Translations under genes and position numbers: made by a program
Shown here: piece by piece, positions 18,142 through 27,741 of the stretch
Numbering within the stretch: the first letter of the stretch is position 1
Layout: each line of letters starts with the position of its first letter
Origin: JBARKJ01 sp963698885
GTDB taxonomy: Bacteria; Nitrospirota; JACRHJ01
Direction of reading: 5' to 3'
Assembly (NCBI GenBank): GCA_963698885.1
Contig: CAVOSJ010000004.1
Location: 62,001 to 126,000, forward strand
DNA length: 64,000 nucleotides
Notes under the pieces: generated by a model
What the model was told of the DNA's origin: nothing
Databases searched by the model: none
Seen by the model: the letters and a program-made list of their open reading frames with translations, nothing else

Positions 18142-18914
18142 ATGCCAGGACCCGCTCCGGATGGGTATAGACGTTCATCTTCCGTCCCCTGGCAAACCCG
18201 ATTACCGTAATGCCAAGCCTCTCCCCCAGCCTCACCGAAAGGCTTGTGGGTGCGCTCCTGCTGACGATGACCGGGGTGCGGCGCTTGGCGCATTTCAGAA
18301 GGATCTCCGAAGAGACCCTGCCGGTGGTAAAGAGCAGGGCATCTTCCGTGTTTATCCCTTCCAGGAGGCATTTGCCGAATACCTTGTCCACCGCGTTGTG
18401 CCTGCCGATATCCTCCGCGAACGCTATAAACTCTTTCCCGTCCGAAAGAGCCGCGCTATGGACGCCTCCGGTCTTTTCAAAAAGCTCCGATATCTTCCTG
18501 AACTGCGCGGCCAGCTCGAGTACCTTGTCCTGCGGGATGGCGCGCTTCGATTTCAGCTTCTTTATATCCTGCACGCCCTGGGGATAGATAAAGCTCACGC
18601 CTCCGCCGCAGCCGGAAGTGATGGTCTTCCCACCCCCCTCCCGCTTTTGCGGGACGCCGCCTTTCAACTCCACGAAGACGCTGCCCTTCTTTAATAGAAA
18701 GGGACGTGATATCGTCTCTCGACTTTATTATCCCCTCCGAGAAAAGGTAGCCCAGGGTAAGTTCCAGCGTCATCGGGGGCGTGTAAAGGAGCGTCGCCAC
18801 CTCCAGCCCGTCGGCGAAAACCGTCAAGGCCTCCTCGGCCGCGACAAGGTCCTCCGTTTTTGACGGCACCCCGGAATCAAACCGCGTAATGAATACCCGC
18901 TTCTCGCCCGGCAA
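18140..18914 (-). CDS. fdhD: formate dehydrogenase accessory sulfurtransferase FdhD (frameshifted)
   Basis: FdhD hands sulfur to the molybdenum cofactor of formate dehydrogenases, which need it for activity. The N-terminal part ('EEALTVFADGLEVATLLYTPPMTLELTLGYLFSEGII' in outline) is in one frame and the rest, including 'AFAEDIGRHNAVDKVFGKCL' and 'GRVSSEILLKCAKR', is in another. A single extra base near 18683 separates them; without it the protein runs continuously for 257 residues, as expected. The start is a TTG 9 bases after GGAGGG. The catalytic Cys pair is not in the usual 'CGxC' form. Only 'SGCGGG' is visible. Confidence 0.88.
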
Positions 18915-19052
18915 TAGACTTCACCCTCCGACCCGCAAGCGATGGGTTCCCCCGCCTCTCCCACAGGTGGATAGAGGGGAGATTTGGTAAGAAGCACGTT
19001 GCTCCTTTAATGAAGAATCAGGTTATCAGAAAACGGGGAAATTTGGAAGATG

Positions 19053-19664
19053 TTATCTTGAATTGCCGGAGAGCAGGAGCGTGGTGAGGGCAGTTTTAGA
19101 CTCGACTCCCACTTTTTTGAAGATGTTCCTGAGATGGACTTTGACAGTATTCTTGCTTATGCTTAAATTTTCGGATATTTCGGCGTTGGAGACACCTTCG
19201 GAGATTATAATCTTGATTATCTCCATCTCTTTTTTCGTCAGTTTGTAATTCTTGGATATCTTAAGGTAGTCGAGCTTATTTATAAGCTTCTCTTCCGACT
19301 GCTTCTGTATCGCTCGGTCTATGGCCGCTTTCAGCTCGTCGTACTCGAAAGGCTTCAGCAGGTAATCGAAGGCCCCTTTTCTGATGGCCTTTATAGCGGA
19401 ATCAAGCGAAGCATGGCCGGTGATGACGATGCATTTTGCCTCCTGACAGCAGTCCTGGAGGTATTTCATGATGGCGAACCCGTTGCCGTCCGCCAGGAAG
19501 AGGTCGGTAATGATCAGGCTGAAATCGTTTTCCTTCAGTTTGACCAGCGCGCCTTCCTCGTCCTCCGCCTCGATTACTTCAAAGCCGTTCTTCGTCAGGA
19601 ACATCGAGAGGCTGGCTCTCAGTGTCTCCTCGTCCTCCACCAGTAGGACTCTGCCCTTTGTCAT
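19053..19664 (-). CDS. LuxR-type response regulator
   Basis: This 203-residue regulator has a receiver domain (phospho-acceptor Asp54 in 'LIITDLFLADG', Lys of 'YLLKPF') and a C-terminal LuxR/FixJ-type helix-turn-helix (about 135-195, 'GVSNAEISENLSISKNTVKVHLRNIFKKVG'). It starts 2 bases after the true moaD stop and is preceded by GGGAGGA, so it is co-transcribed with moaD behind the sigma-54-like promoter. No sensor kinase is nearby. Its targets are unknown. A link to molybdenum-enzyme genes is suggested only by position next to moaD and fdhD. Confidence 0.9.
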   Translation of the reverse strand: MTKGRVLLVEDEETLRASLSMFLTKNGFEVIEAEDEEGALVKLKENDFSLIITDLFLADGNGFAIMKYLQDCCQEAKCIVITGHASLDSAIKAIRKGAFDYLLKPFEYDELKAAIDRAIQKQSEEKLINKLDYLKISKNYKLTKKEMEIIKIIISEGVSNAEISENLSISKNTVKVHLRNIFKKVGVESKTALTTLLLSGNSR

Positions 19665-19665
19665 G

Positions 19666-19909
19666 CTATCCTCCCGCTACCGGCGGAAATACGGATATTA
19701 CGTCCCCATGCGAGAGCGTCATTTCCATGGCCGCTATATCTGCCGTTCACAAGGACTACCAGCGTCGATTTACCCCAGACGTCCGCCCGTATCAGCAGTT
19801 CCTTGCAGGTTGCCCCGTCCTGGAGGTTAAATACAGTGAACCCCCGGGCCCGGTCATTTTCGGGCAACAGCCGCCGCATGGATGCTAAGAGCCTAAGTTC
19901 AACCTGCAT
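19666..19909 (-). CDS. moaD: molybdopterin synthase small subunit MoaD (frameshifted)
   Basis: MoaD is a ubiquitin-fold protein that carries the thiocarboxylate sulfur used to make molybdopterin. As written, the frame ends with residues unlike the family. Deleting one base in the TATAT stretch at 19736-19739 gives 'VNGRIAAMEMTLSHGDVISVFPPVAGG', the canonical ending with the terminal Gly-Gly that is adenylated by MoeB. The corrected protein has 80 residues. The true stop is then a TAG at 19666-19668, just ahead of the response regulator. A sigma-54-like promoter lies about 50 bases upstream. Confidence 0.85.
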
Positions 19910-19961
19910 TTAAATCCTCTGCCGATTACTCAAGTTATTTTCTTCCACTAATACTTCAATT

Positions 19962-19978
19962 TGCAATTTCTTTGCCAA
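19962..19978 (-). promoter_or_regulatory. sigma-54-type promoter upstream of moaD
   Basis: The minus strand reads TTGGCAAAGAAATTGCA, matching the -24/-12 consensus YTGGCACGRNNNTTGCW at all but two positions and with the right GG-to-GC distance. The start of transcription would be near 19950, about 40 bases ahead of moaD. Two AATTATCAGT repeats upstream could bind its activator. Confidence 0.6.
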
Positions 19979-20035
19979 TGTTGCAGTTTTTTTATTATAG
20001 CCTTCGGATTCCCTTTGCAGGCATAAACATAAAGG

Positions 20036-20064
20036 AATTATCAGTAATTAATTCAATTATCAGT
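20036..20064. repeat. direct repeat, candidate activator site
   Basis: AATTATCAGT occurs at 20036-20045 and again at 20055-20064, a 19-base period, about two DNA turns. The pair lies roughly 85-115 bases upstream of the predicted transcription start of moaD, a normal distance for an enhancer-binding protein. Confidence 0.45.
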
Positions 20065-20190
20065 TCAACATGCAACCTGACCTGGTTATCTCAATTGTTA
20101 ATTTTCGCTCAGAAAATATGCGCATTATTACTCAAATTAAATATATTTTACATATAGTTTTAACAGGAAACAGGAAATATTGCAACTGGG

Positions 20191-20237
20191 AAAATAAAAC
20201 AGGGAGGCGCATGCGCCTCCCTGTTTTGTTTTATTTT
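20191..20237. terminator. bidirectional rho-independent terminator
   Basis: AAAACAGGGAGGCGC and GCGCCTCCCTGTTTT form a perfect 15-bp stem with a 2-base centre, flanked by AT-rich tracts on both sides (20191-20237). It lies 8 bases beyond the stop of fhs and can end that transcript. The rest of the gap from 19910 to 20244 holds the sigma-54 promoter and direct repeats, and no gene. Confidence 0.88.
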
Positions 20238-20244
20238 TCGCGGA

Positions 20245-21954
20245 CTAGAAGAGGCCCAATATCTTGCCGTCTTTGTCCAAATCCACCCTTTCGCCTGCAG
20301 GGGAAGAAGGCAGTCCCGGCATGGTCCTCATGTCGCCGCAGAGCGGATAGAGGAACCCCGCTCCCACTGAGGCACGGATGTCCCGTACGGGGAACGTATA
20401 ACCGGAGGGCACGTTCTTCAGCGCGGGGTCGTGCGAGATGGAGAGATGGGTCTTCGCCATGCATATGGGGAGCTTGTCGAAGCCAAGCTCGGTATACAGC
20501 TTTATCTTCTTCTCCGCCGCCGGCGCGTAGGTGACTTCCTTCGCGTTGTATATCTTCTTCGCGATAGTCTCTATCTTCTCTTTTATAGAAGCGTCGAGCG
20601 GGTAGAGGAACTTGAACTTGCTCGGCTTGTCGCAGGCCTTGACAACCGCCTCGGCGAGCTTCATGGAACCCTTGCCGCCGTCCGCCCAGTGCGTGCTGGT
20701 TACCGCATCCTCGGCACCCGCCTCAACGGCGAGCTTCCTGCAAAGGTCTATCTCCTTCTTCGTGTCCGTGGCGAACGCGTTCACCGCGACGACGACAGGC
20801 ACGCCGAAGTACTTCATGTTCTCAATCTGCTTGGCCAGGTTCTTGCAACCCTCGCGGAGCCAGTCGAGGTTTTCATTGACTAGCTCTTTCGGGAGCGGCT
20901 TGCCCGCGATGACCTTCGCAGTGCCGCCATGCATCTTCAGCGCACGGATGGTAGCGACGATGACGACGCAGGACGGGGTGATGCCGGAATAGCGGCATTT
21001 TATATCCATGAACTTCTCCGCGCCCATGTCCGCGCCGAACCCGGATTCCGTCACTACGTAATCCGCGAGCTTCACACCCATCTGGTCGGAGATTATCGAG
21101 CTGTTTCCGTGCGCGATGTTCGCGAACGGCCCGCAGTGGACGAACGCCGGGGTGTTCTCCAGTGTCTGCACCAGCGTCGGCTTAATCGCATCCTTGAGGA
21201 GCACCGCCATCGCGCCCGCGCATTTAAGGTCCTCGGCGGTGACGGCCTTGCCGTCGAAGGTCGTCCCGATGACTATGCGGGAAAGTCTCTCCCTCAGGTC
21301 CTTGAGGCTGGTGGTAAGGGCCATTATGGCCATGACCTCGGAAGCCACGGTGATATCAAAGCCGGACTCGCGGGGATAGCCGTTCAGCTTCCCGCCCAGG
21401 CCCGTGATTATCTCCCTGATGCTCCTGTCGGAGATATCCATGACCCTGCGCCAGGTGATGGAGTGCGGGTCGATGTTAAGCTTGTTGCCGTGGTAGAGGT
21501 GGTTTTCCACGAAAGCGGAAAGCAGGTTGTGCGCCGCGCCGATGGCATGGATGTCGCCGGTGAAGTGGAGGTTGAAGTCCTCCATCGGGACGACCTGCGC
21601 ATATCCTCCGCCAGCGGCCCCGCCCTTTATGCCGAAAACCGGCCCAAGGCTCGGCTGGCGTATGTTCAGCACCGTGTTCTTGCCGATTAAGTTCATGCCC
21701 ATCGCCAGCCCGACGGAGGTCGTGGTCTTGCCCTCTCCGAGCGGGGTCGGGGTGATGGCGGTCACGTCTATCAGCTTGCCGCTCTTTTTCTTCTTCAGCC
21801 TGTCGAGGACGGACAGCTCGACCTTCGCCTTATACTTCCCGTAATATTCGAGTTCGTCTTCCTTGAGTCCCAGCTTCTTTGCTACCTGTCCTATAGGCAG
21901 CATCTTCGCCGCCTGGGCTATCTCGATATCGCTGCCCACTTTTTTCTTTGCCAT
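20245..21954 (-). CDS. fhs: formate-tetrahydrofolate ligase
   Basis: This enzyme makes 10-formyl-THF from formate, THF and ATP, the entry to the methyl branch of the Wood-Ljungdahl pathway. The 569-residue protein has the P-loop-like 'TPLGEGKTTTSVGL' and the family segments 'GGAAGGGYAQVVPMEDFNLHFTGD' (in outline), 'RQPSLGPVFGIKGG' and 'GAEDAVTSTHWADGGKGS'. I place the start at 21954, behind AAGGAGG; a possible extension to 22068 would run through a repeat element. It is the last gene of the cluster and is separated from cooS by a terminator and a palindromic element, so it may have its own promoter. Confidence 0.95.
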   Translation of the reverse strand: MAKKKVGSDIEIAQAAKMLPIGQVAKKLGLKEDELEYYGKYKAKVELSVLDRLKKKKSGKLIDVTAITPTPLGEGKTTTSVGLAMGMNLIGKNTVLNIRQPSLGPVFGIKGGAAGGGYAQVVPMEDFNLHFTGDIHAIGAAHNLLSAFVENHLYHGNKLNIDPHSITWRRVMDISDRSIREIITGLGGKLNGYPRESGFDITVASEVMAIMALTTSLKDLRERLSRIVIGTTFDGKAVTAEDLKCAGAMAVLLKDAIKPTLVQTLENTPAFVHCGPFANIAHGNSSIISDQMGVKLADYVVTESGFGADMGAEKFMDIKCRYSGITPSCVVIVATIRALKMHGGTAKVIAGKPLPKELVNENLDWLREGCKNLAKQIENMKYFGVPVVVAVNAFATDTKKEIDLCRKLAVEAGAEDAVTSTHWADGGKGSMKLAEAVVKACDKPSKFKFLYPLDASIKEKIETIAKKIYNAKEVTYAPAAEKKIKLYTELGFDKLPICMAKTHLSISHDPALKNVPSGYTFPVRDIRASVGAGFLYPLCGDMRTMPGLPSSPAGERVDLDKDGKILGLF

Positions 21955-21991
21955 CCCGTAAATCCTCCTTTTCGGACTCTTGGAAAAAAAT

Positions 21992-22086
21992 AAACCGTTA
22001 CCTTTTTGGTAAAAAGGTAACGCCAAAATAACTTTGGTTTTCTTTTGTGTTACTTTTCTTTTTTCCAAAAGAAAAGTAACGGTTTA
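21992..22086. repeat. palindromic intergenic element, copy 1
   Basis: Two hairpins are flanked by AAACCGTTAC / GTAACGGTTT inverted ends: CGTTACCTTTTT/AAAAAGGTAACG (21996-22022) and GTTACTTTTCTTTT/AAAAGAAAAGTAAC (22049-22080). A related element with hairpins of the same GTTAC/GTACC type lies at 31975-32069. Confidence 0.7.
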
Positions 22087-22114
22087 AAAAAGGGGCGGCC
22101 AGTCAGGCCGCCCC
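22087..22114 (-). terminator. terminator after cooS
   Basis: On the minus strand GGGGCGGCC-TGACT-GGCCGCCCC is a perfect 9-bp stem followed by six T, 11 bases after the cooS stop. It should end most transcripts before fhs. Confidence 0.8.
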
Positions 22115-22124
22115 TGTAGATTAT

Positions 22125-24128
22125 TTAAATGCCGCCGATCCCTTTGTGGGCCTGGGCGGACGCCTCCAGCTTGCGGCGGTCGGCCATGTCCATCAGGACC
22201 TTCTCGACGCCGAAATTGCCCTTCTCGTACTTACGGAGCTTCAGGGCCTCGCGCTTCTTGTCTATATGCGCGAGCGTAGCCGCGAGCATTTCCTCTTTTC
22301 CGGGGATAAACTCGAGCTTCCCGCCGATCTTCTTCTCCCAGCCCTCGCTCATTAATTTCTGAACGGTGGGCGAAGCCGCGATGGGGGACTCTACGCCGAA
22401 GATGACGTACAGCCCTGAGGCCACGGCGTAAAACGCGATAGCAAGCGCCTTCTCGCTCATCCACTCCGGCGCGATGCCGACGACAGGGATATCGGAGATG
22501 TCATCGCCTAAGCCGCCTTCCTGCGCGACCGCGGTGAGGACGGTAAGGATGCGGGAATTGTCCACGCAGGAACCCATGTGCAGGACCGGCGGGATGCCTA
22601 TCGCCTCGCATACCTCCCGGAGTCCGGGCCCGGCCATCTCCATCGTCTCCGGCGTCATCAGTCCGGCCTTTGCGGAGGCATGCGCTCCGCAGCCGGTCTG
22701 CACGACCAGCACGTCGTTTGCGATCAGCTCGCGCACCAGGTAGTCGTGGAGGCTGTCCTGGTCGATGCGGGGGTTGTTGCAGCCGACTATGCCCGCCAGT
22801 CCCCGGATGCGTCCGGAGATGATGGCGTCGTTAAGCGGCCTGAAGGAGCCCCTGTACCTGCCGCCCTGCATGTACTTGATGTACTCGTGCGAGAAACCGG
22901 CGACCATCGCCTTTCCGGAATCCGGTATGCGGGTGTCCTTCCTGTTGGGGTAGTTGTCGCAGGCGAGCTGGACTATCTTCTTGGCCACGTCCAGCGCATG
23001 CAGCTCGTCGAACTCGACATGCGTAGCGCCGGGTATCCTGCCCTTTGGCGAGGTGGTGACGAGCTTCGTGTGGAAGCCCTTGGTTATTTCACCGAGCGCA
23101 GGCATTATGCACTGCACGTCCACGACCATCGCCTCGACCGCGCCCGTCAGTATCCCAAGCTCCTGGTTTAAGAAGCCGCCCGCGGACTTTATGCCGTGGC
23201 GCAGCAGTATCTCATTCGAGGTGCAGCACATGCCGACCAGGTTTATCCCCTCCGCGCCCTTGGACTTGGCGTACTCTATCATATCCGGAAGTTCAGAGGC
23301 GACCACTATCATCTCGGAGAGCGTCGGCTCGTGCCCGTGGACGACGATGTTGACGTGCTTTGCCTGGAACGCACCCAGGCTGTCCTCGCTCTTAAGGGGT
23401 TTCGGGGTCCCGAACAGGATATCCGAGAAGTCCGTGCCAATCATCGAGCCGCTCCAGCCGTCGGCAAGCGAAGTCCTAAGCGCCGAATCGAGTATGTCCT
23501 CGGGGTCGGTGTCCACGCCCATCGTCGTCCTGTGCATAAGCTCGCAGACCTCGCGGTCCACGCCTCTTGGAACAAGACCAAGCTCGCGCCACAACTCCTG
23601 GCGTTTCTTTGTCGCGGTGCGGATGTAGGAGACCTCGCCCTTCTGCTGTCCGAAATCCTTGAGCGCGAACTCCGCCACTTCTTTCCCGACCTCGTTCTTC
23701 GACTTGCCCGCGATGTCTATGCCGAACTTGTTCGCGACCGCCAGAAGCTTCTCCACGTCCTTTATCTGGTAGTCCTTGGTATGCTCCTCCGCCGCCGCCA
23801 GCAGGGTGTTCGCCACGTCTCTCGCGTGGTCGGAATGGGCGGCGGTGCCGCCGGCCACCATGCGGGCTATGTTCCTGGCGGTGACTGTCGCGAGGCTCGC
23901 GCCGCATACGCCCCTGAGGGCGTCTTCGCCGTCCTTGCTCTTCAGGCGGCATGGCCCCATCGCGCATATCTTGCAGCAGGCGCCCTCGGAGCCTATCGGG
24001 CAGGCCTTCATGTTGTCAGACCTGGAGAATGCGGTAGGTATATTGCACTCCTCCGCGTATTTGAGAAGGTCTGCCGCGCATTTGTCGATGCTCGACGCCT
24101 TCCTCTTTTCTTTTTTCTCTTCGCTCAT
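22125..24128 (-). CDS. cooS: anaerobic carbon-monoxide dehydrogenase catalytic subunit
   Basis: This Ni-Fe-S enzyme interconverts CO2 and CO, and in acetyl-CoA synthase clusters provides CO to AcsB. The 667-residue protein has an N-terminal Cys cluster ('CPIGSEGACCKICAMGPCRL'), the His-rich 'GGTAAHSDHARD', the C-cluster region 'GMCCTSNE', 'GCNNPRIDQD', 'QTGCGAHASAKAGL' and 'HMGSCVDNSRI'. It is the type found directly beside acsB, the order here being acsB - cooS with a 12-base gap. Its length and cysteine set are complete. Confidence 0.96.
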   Translation of the reverse strand: MSEEKKEKRKASSIDKCAADLLKYAEECNIPTAFSRSDNMKACPIGSEGACCKICAMGPCRLKSKDGEDALRGVCGASLATVTARNIARMVAGGTAAHSDHARDVANTLLAAAEEHTKDYQIKDVEKLLAVANKFGIDIAGKSKNEVGKEVAEFALKDFGQQKGEVSYIRTATKKRQELWRELGLVPRGVDREVCELMHRTTMGVDTDPEDILDSALRTSLADGWSGSMIGTDFSDILFGTPKPLKSEDSLGAFQAKHVNIVVHGHEPTLSEMIVVASELPDMIEYAKSKGAEGINLVGMCCTSNEILLRHGIKSAGGFLNQELGILTGAVEAMVVDVQCIMPALGEITKGFHTKLVTTSPKGRIPGATHVEFDELHALDVAKKIVQLACDNYPNRKDTRIPDSGKAMVAGFSHEYIKYMQGGRYRGSFRPLNDAIISGRIRGLAGIVGCNNPRIDQDSLHDYLVRELIANDVLVVQTGCGAHASAKAGLMTPETMEMAGPGLREVCEAIGIPPVLHMGSCVDNSRILTVLTAVAQEGGLGDDISDIPVVGIAPEWMSEKALAIAFYAVASGLYVIFGVESPIAASPTVQKLMSEGWEKKIGGKLEFIPGKEEMLAATLAHIDKKREALKLRKYEKGNFGVEKVLMDMADRRKLEASAQAHKGIGGI

Positions 24129-24140
24129 TTCTATTCCCTC

Positions 24141-26352
24141 CTACAGAATTGAATCCATCGTAAGCGCCGGGTGGCCTTTCTCGCTCAGGAACTCCAGCAT
24201 CTTCTCGCTGTCCTCGGCTACGGTCTCGTCGCATATCATGTCGATGAAACCGGGCATGCCTTCCTCCTCGGAACGCCTTATCAGGTCTTCGCGCAGGGCC
24301 TCCTTCAGAGACTTGGGCATCCATACCAGCCTCTTAAGTCCGCCATCCGCCCTCAGGAACTTCTTGGACGTGATGAAGAACTTCCCTATGCCGCCGAAGC
24401 CGGGGGCCTGCACGCCGCCGCCGACCGTACCCGCGAGCGTCGAGAACTTCATCCCGATGGGCGTCATTCCGGTATAGCCGCGGTTCACGACCATGAACCC
24501 GTTGGCCTCCGGCACCAGCGCCACGATGCACTCGAAGCAGCCGCACGAGGTCATCGGCGCGTCCATTATGGAGTACGCCGAGAAACCTTCAAGCGTCTGG
24601 TGGGAAGCCTGGAATACGTAATCGTCGACGCCCTTCCACCGCCCTTTGAATTCGTCCGTGCACTCGCCCTTCAGTACCGGCTGGTTGGGGCCGGTGGGGT
24701 CTATCTCGTAGGCCGCCCTGGCGTCCAGCCAGTTGTACGCGCCGCACAGGCCCAGCCTCTCCGGAGAGATGACGCAGGCGTGGTTCGGCGCGAAGGACTG
24801 GCAGAGCAGGCAGGAGTAGAAAGTATCCACGGACTCGTCCGTCAGGGTCGATACCCTCTCGTTCCTGGCCTTATAGACCGCCCTCGCCTGCTCCTGTATT
24901 TCCTTCACCTTGTCGTCGTCCAGGTACAGCTTTACCTGAACCTTGTCCACGATGGCGGGGAACTTATTCTTTACCATAACGTAAACTATGTCGCCCAGGT
25001 GCTTTATCCGGAAGCCGTCGCCATAGGCCTGCGCGGATATCCTCATCCAGTTCACGTCTCTCTGGCCCATGTGCCAGACGCCCTGGGCGCAGTTTATGTA
25101 GTCGTGGAGCTTGCGCTCTATTACCGGCTCGAAGTCCGGGTTCATCTTCCTGCCCGCGACTTCTATCATCAGCGCCATCGGGAGTTGAACCGCCTTGCCG
25201 GGCGCGGCCGATTCGATCTTGGCCAGGGTCTCCGCCGATGCGATGACCTCGATCTTGCCGTCCTCTATGTCGGACAACTCCTTCGCCGTCACCCACTCGA
25301 ACGACGCAGTCTTCTGTCCGCCGAACTCGAAAACGGTGTCTTCCTTCCTGATGCGTTCGCCTTCGAATGCAGGGCCGTACGCGACGGGGACCGGGACCTT
25401 GGTTATGATGATCTTCAGGCCCCTGGTCTCCACGCATGTATCCACTATCTTCTTATGGTCTGTCTGGCTTACGACGTGCTCGTAGGTGCAGACGCCCGTG
25501 GGGCGGATTTCCGGGACTTCCGTGTCGCATATCGCGGGGAAGCCGTAGGTGATTGCGCCCGCGCCGGTGGACCATATCAGGTCGCTCATCGGACCAAGGA
25601 CCATTGCGAATGCGAAGACGCGGTCCTTGTTATATTTAAGGACGCTTAGCGCGTCGCCGCCCTTCTTGCCGCCGAACATCAGGGCGCCCCTGCATGCCCA
25701 GTCGCCCGCGTAGAGCGCGTGGTAGGTCTCCGGCCCGAGCGCGACCAGCCTTGCATCCCAGCCTATCTCCACGCCCTTCCTGAGGAGCTGCTTGGCCACG
25801 TTGTCGCCGTCCACATTGCCGCAGAGGAAGGTCAGGATATTTCTCTGCTGGAGGTCGCGGCATATCTCGACGGCTATCTCGTCGGTCGGGGCCTTGCCGA
25901 TTATAACCGCGAAGCCCGGCATGGTGCCGTCGACGAGCTGGACACCCAGGTCCCTGAGTATCGTGTCCGTGATGAAACCGTTATAAGTCAGGTCGCCATC
26001 GACGACAGGCTCCAGGCCCAGGACGTACCTGGCCGCGAGCAGTATCTCCTCGGCGAAGAGAGTGGCCTGGCCCGCGTCCAGCGTCTCGCCCAGGTATGGC
26101 AGGTATTCGTTTGCCGCCGGTTCCGGCGGAGAGCATACCCTTCGCGTAGTCCAGGGCATCTTTCATCTGGCCCAGGGTCTCCACCTTCATGCCGGTCATG
26201 CCGAAAACATGAGGGAGATAAAATGCGGTATCGGGGAACTCGAACTTATGCTCTTCCCCTTTGGCCGCTATAGCCTTATTCAGCGCTTCCTCCGCCTCGG
26301 CGACTATCTTGTGAGAGCCGCGTATGGCCGCTGCTGCAATGTGTCTCGACAT
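24141..26352 (-). CDS. acsB: acetyl-CoA synthase subunit beta (frameshifted)
   Basis: AcsB assembles acetyl-CoA from CO, CoA and a methyl group on its Ni-Ni-[4Fe-4S] A cluster. The A-cluster ligands are visible in the C-terminal part ('YSCLLCQSFAPNHACVISPERLGLCGAYNWLDARAA' in outline and 'CGCFECIVALVPEANGF'). The first 78 residues or so are in one frame and the rest in another; removing one base at 26123-26124 joins '..YAKGMLSA' to 'EPAANEYLPYLGETL' and gives 736 residues, the usual length. The start at 26352 has AAGGAGG upstream. It lies between acsC and cooS. Confidence 0.93.
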
Positions 26353-26373
26353 AAATACAACCTCCTTGCCCGC

Positions 26374-27718
26374 TTAAGCGGCAGCCGTCTTGTTCTTGAG
26401 AAATGCCGGGAGCGCATTGGCTTCCCTCGGCCCCACCGTAATTTTCCAGCCAGGCAGCTTGTCTTCGAGCGCGCCCGAGAGGACAGCCACGTAACCGGGT
26501 ATGATCAAGCTCCTTATGGGAGATTTTATCCTCTATGCCGGATTCCTGTATATACTGCGCGATCTTCGCCGCGGTGAACTTGCCCGCCGCCCACGCTGTC
26601 AGCACCGAAAGCCCTTCCGTCTCCATGACCGCAAGCCAGCTCGGCACCTTCGAGTTCTCCACCTCGCCAAGCACGATGAAGTACGTAAGGGAGAAGTTCG
26701 TCGTGATAAGGAGCGGCGCGTTCTCTTTCGCGTCGCCTACCTTGTAAACGTTCTGCCCCACCTGCATCGGGACCTGCGGGTCCGTATAGATGTTCTGCCG
26801 AAGCGAGATGAGCGCGACCGTCTTCCACCTGGAAATATCCGAGAGGACGATGATGGACGCGTATTTCGCGATGGCCACGCTTGCCAACGCCTGTTCGACG
26901 TATGGGTCTGAATTGACCGCGAAGGAAATAATCGGGAACCCAAGCGGCTTGAAGCCCTTCTTCAGAGCGGCGCGGCGTACCTGGGTGTACTGCTCTATCA
27001 TGTCCTTGGGCTTTCTCGCGCCGGTATCGATTACGATATCCTTGAAGCCCATCCCGACTGCTTTTTCAGTCAACTGGGAGACTGCGTCCACCCCGTCGGC
27101 CTTCACGGAAAGTGACGAGCCTGAACTCTTGGCGAGGTTTACCATCGCATCGAGATTGTCCGCGTTCGCGCCGGATATAAGGGGCTTTTTGCCCGCGACG
27201 TGCGGCAGCGCGGCCTCGATGGCGGCAGGGTTCTCCGACACCAGGATGATACCCGCGGACGGGGCGGCGGAAGCCGCCTTCGCCACGGCGGCGGCGAATG
27301 TCGCCGGGTCGCCGGAGGCATTTTCAACCGCGATTAATTCGACGCGGAGCTTCTGGCCCACGCGCTCGATTTCGGACTCGGCGACGGCCTTAGCCTTGGC
27401 CTCGATCTCCGTGTCGGTATCCTTGATAGCAAGCGCAAACCCGCAGGGGTTTACGAATTTCTTCTCATGCCTGAAGAGCACAGTCTCCTCGCCGACCTTC
27501 AGCGCCCCCGCTCCCGCGCCTATGGTGATGCCTTTAATCGGCGGTTCGGAGGCCGCGCCGAGGAACGCCTTCGCTTCTTCCGATGCATCGGGGCAGGCGT
27601 CGAGCGTGGCCTGCTTCGCAGCTAACTTCATCGCGAACGCCAGACAGGTAGGATGGCCGCATTTCTTGCAGTTAGTCTTCGGCAAATGTTTAAAAATTTC
27701 TACGCCGGACAGAGCCAT
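26374..27718 (-). CDS. acsC: corrinoid/iron-sulfur protein large subunit (frameshifted)
   Basis: AcsC is the [4Fe-4S]-bearing subunit of the corrinoid protein that carries the methyl group to AcsB. The Fe-S motif is C-x2-C-x4-C with a distal Cys in 'TNCKKCGHPTCLAFAMKLA' (residues 15-33) and in the following stretch. The frame breaks near 26506, where one extra base on the plus strand (C) shifts it. Without it, 'HKELIIPGYVAVLSGALEDKLPGW' continues to a stop at 26374 and the protein is 447 residues, as usual. It is separated from acsB by 21 bases. Confidence 0.92.
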
Positions 27719-27741
27719 TTTATTTTATCTCCTTTCTTTCG

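Noticed and set aside
19910..20190. Molybdenum cofactor riboswitch ahead of moaD
   Set aside because: The region is AT-rich and lacks the expected GC-rich helices and tetraloop pattern. The sigma-54 element explains it better.
21955..22068. Longer start for fhs
   Set aside because: The extra 38 residues are read from the palindromic element, and the ribosome site AAGGAGG precedes the later ATG.
24171..25649. Long plus-strand open frame of 492 codons over acsB
   Set aside because: It lies antisense to a well-conserved gene, is rich in Arg, Leu and Val as expected from the reverse strand of GC-rich code, and has no recognisable domain.
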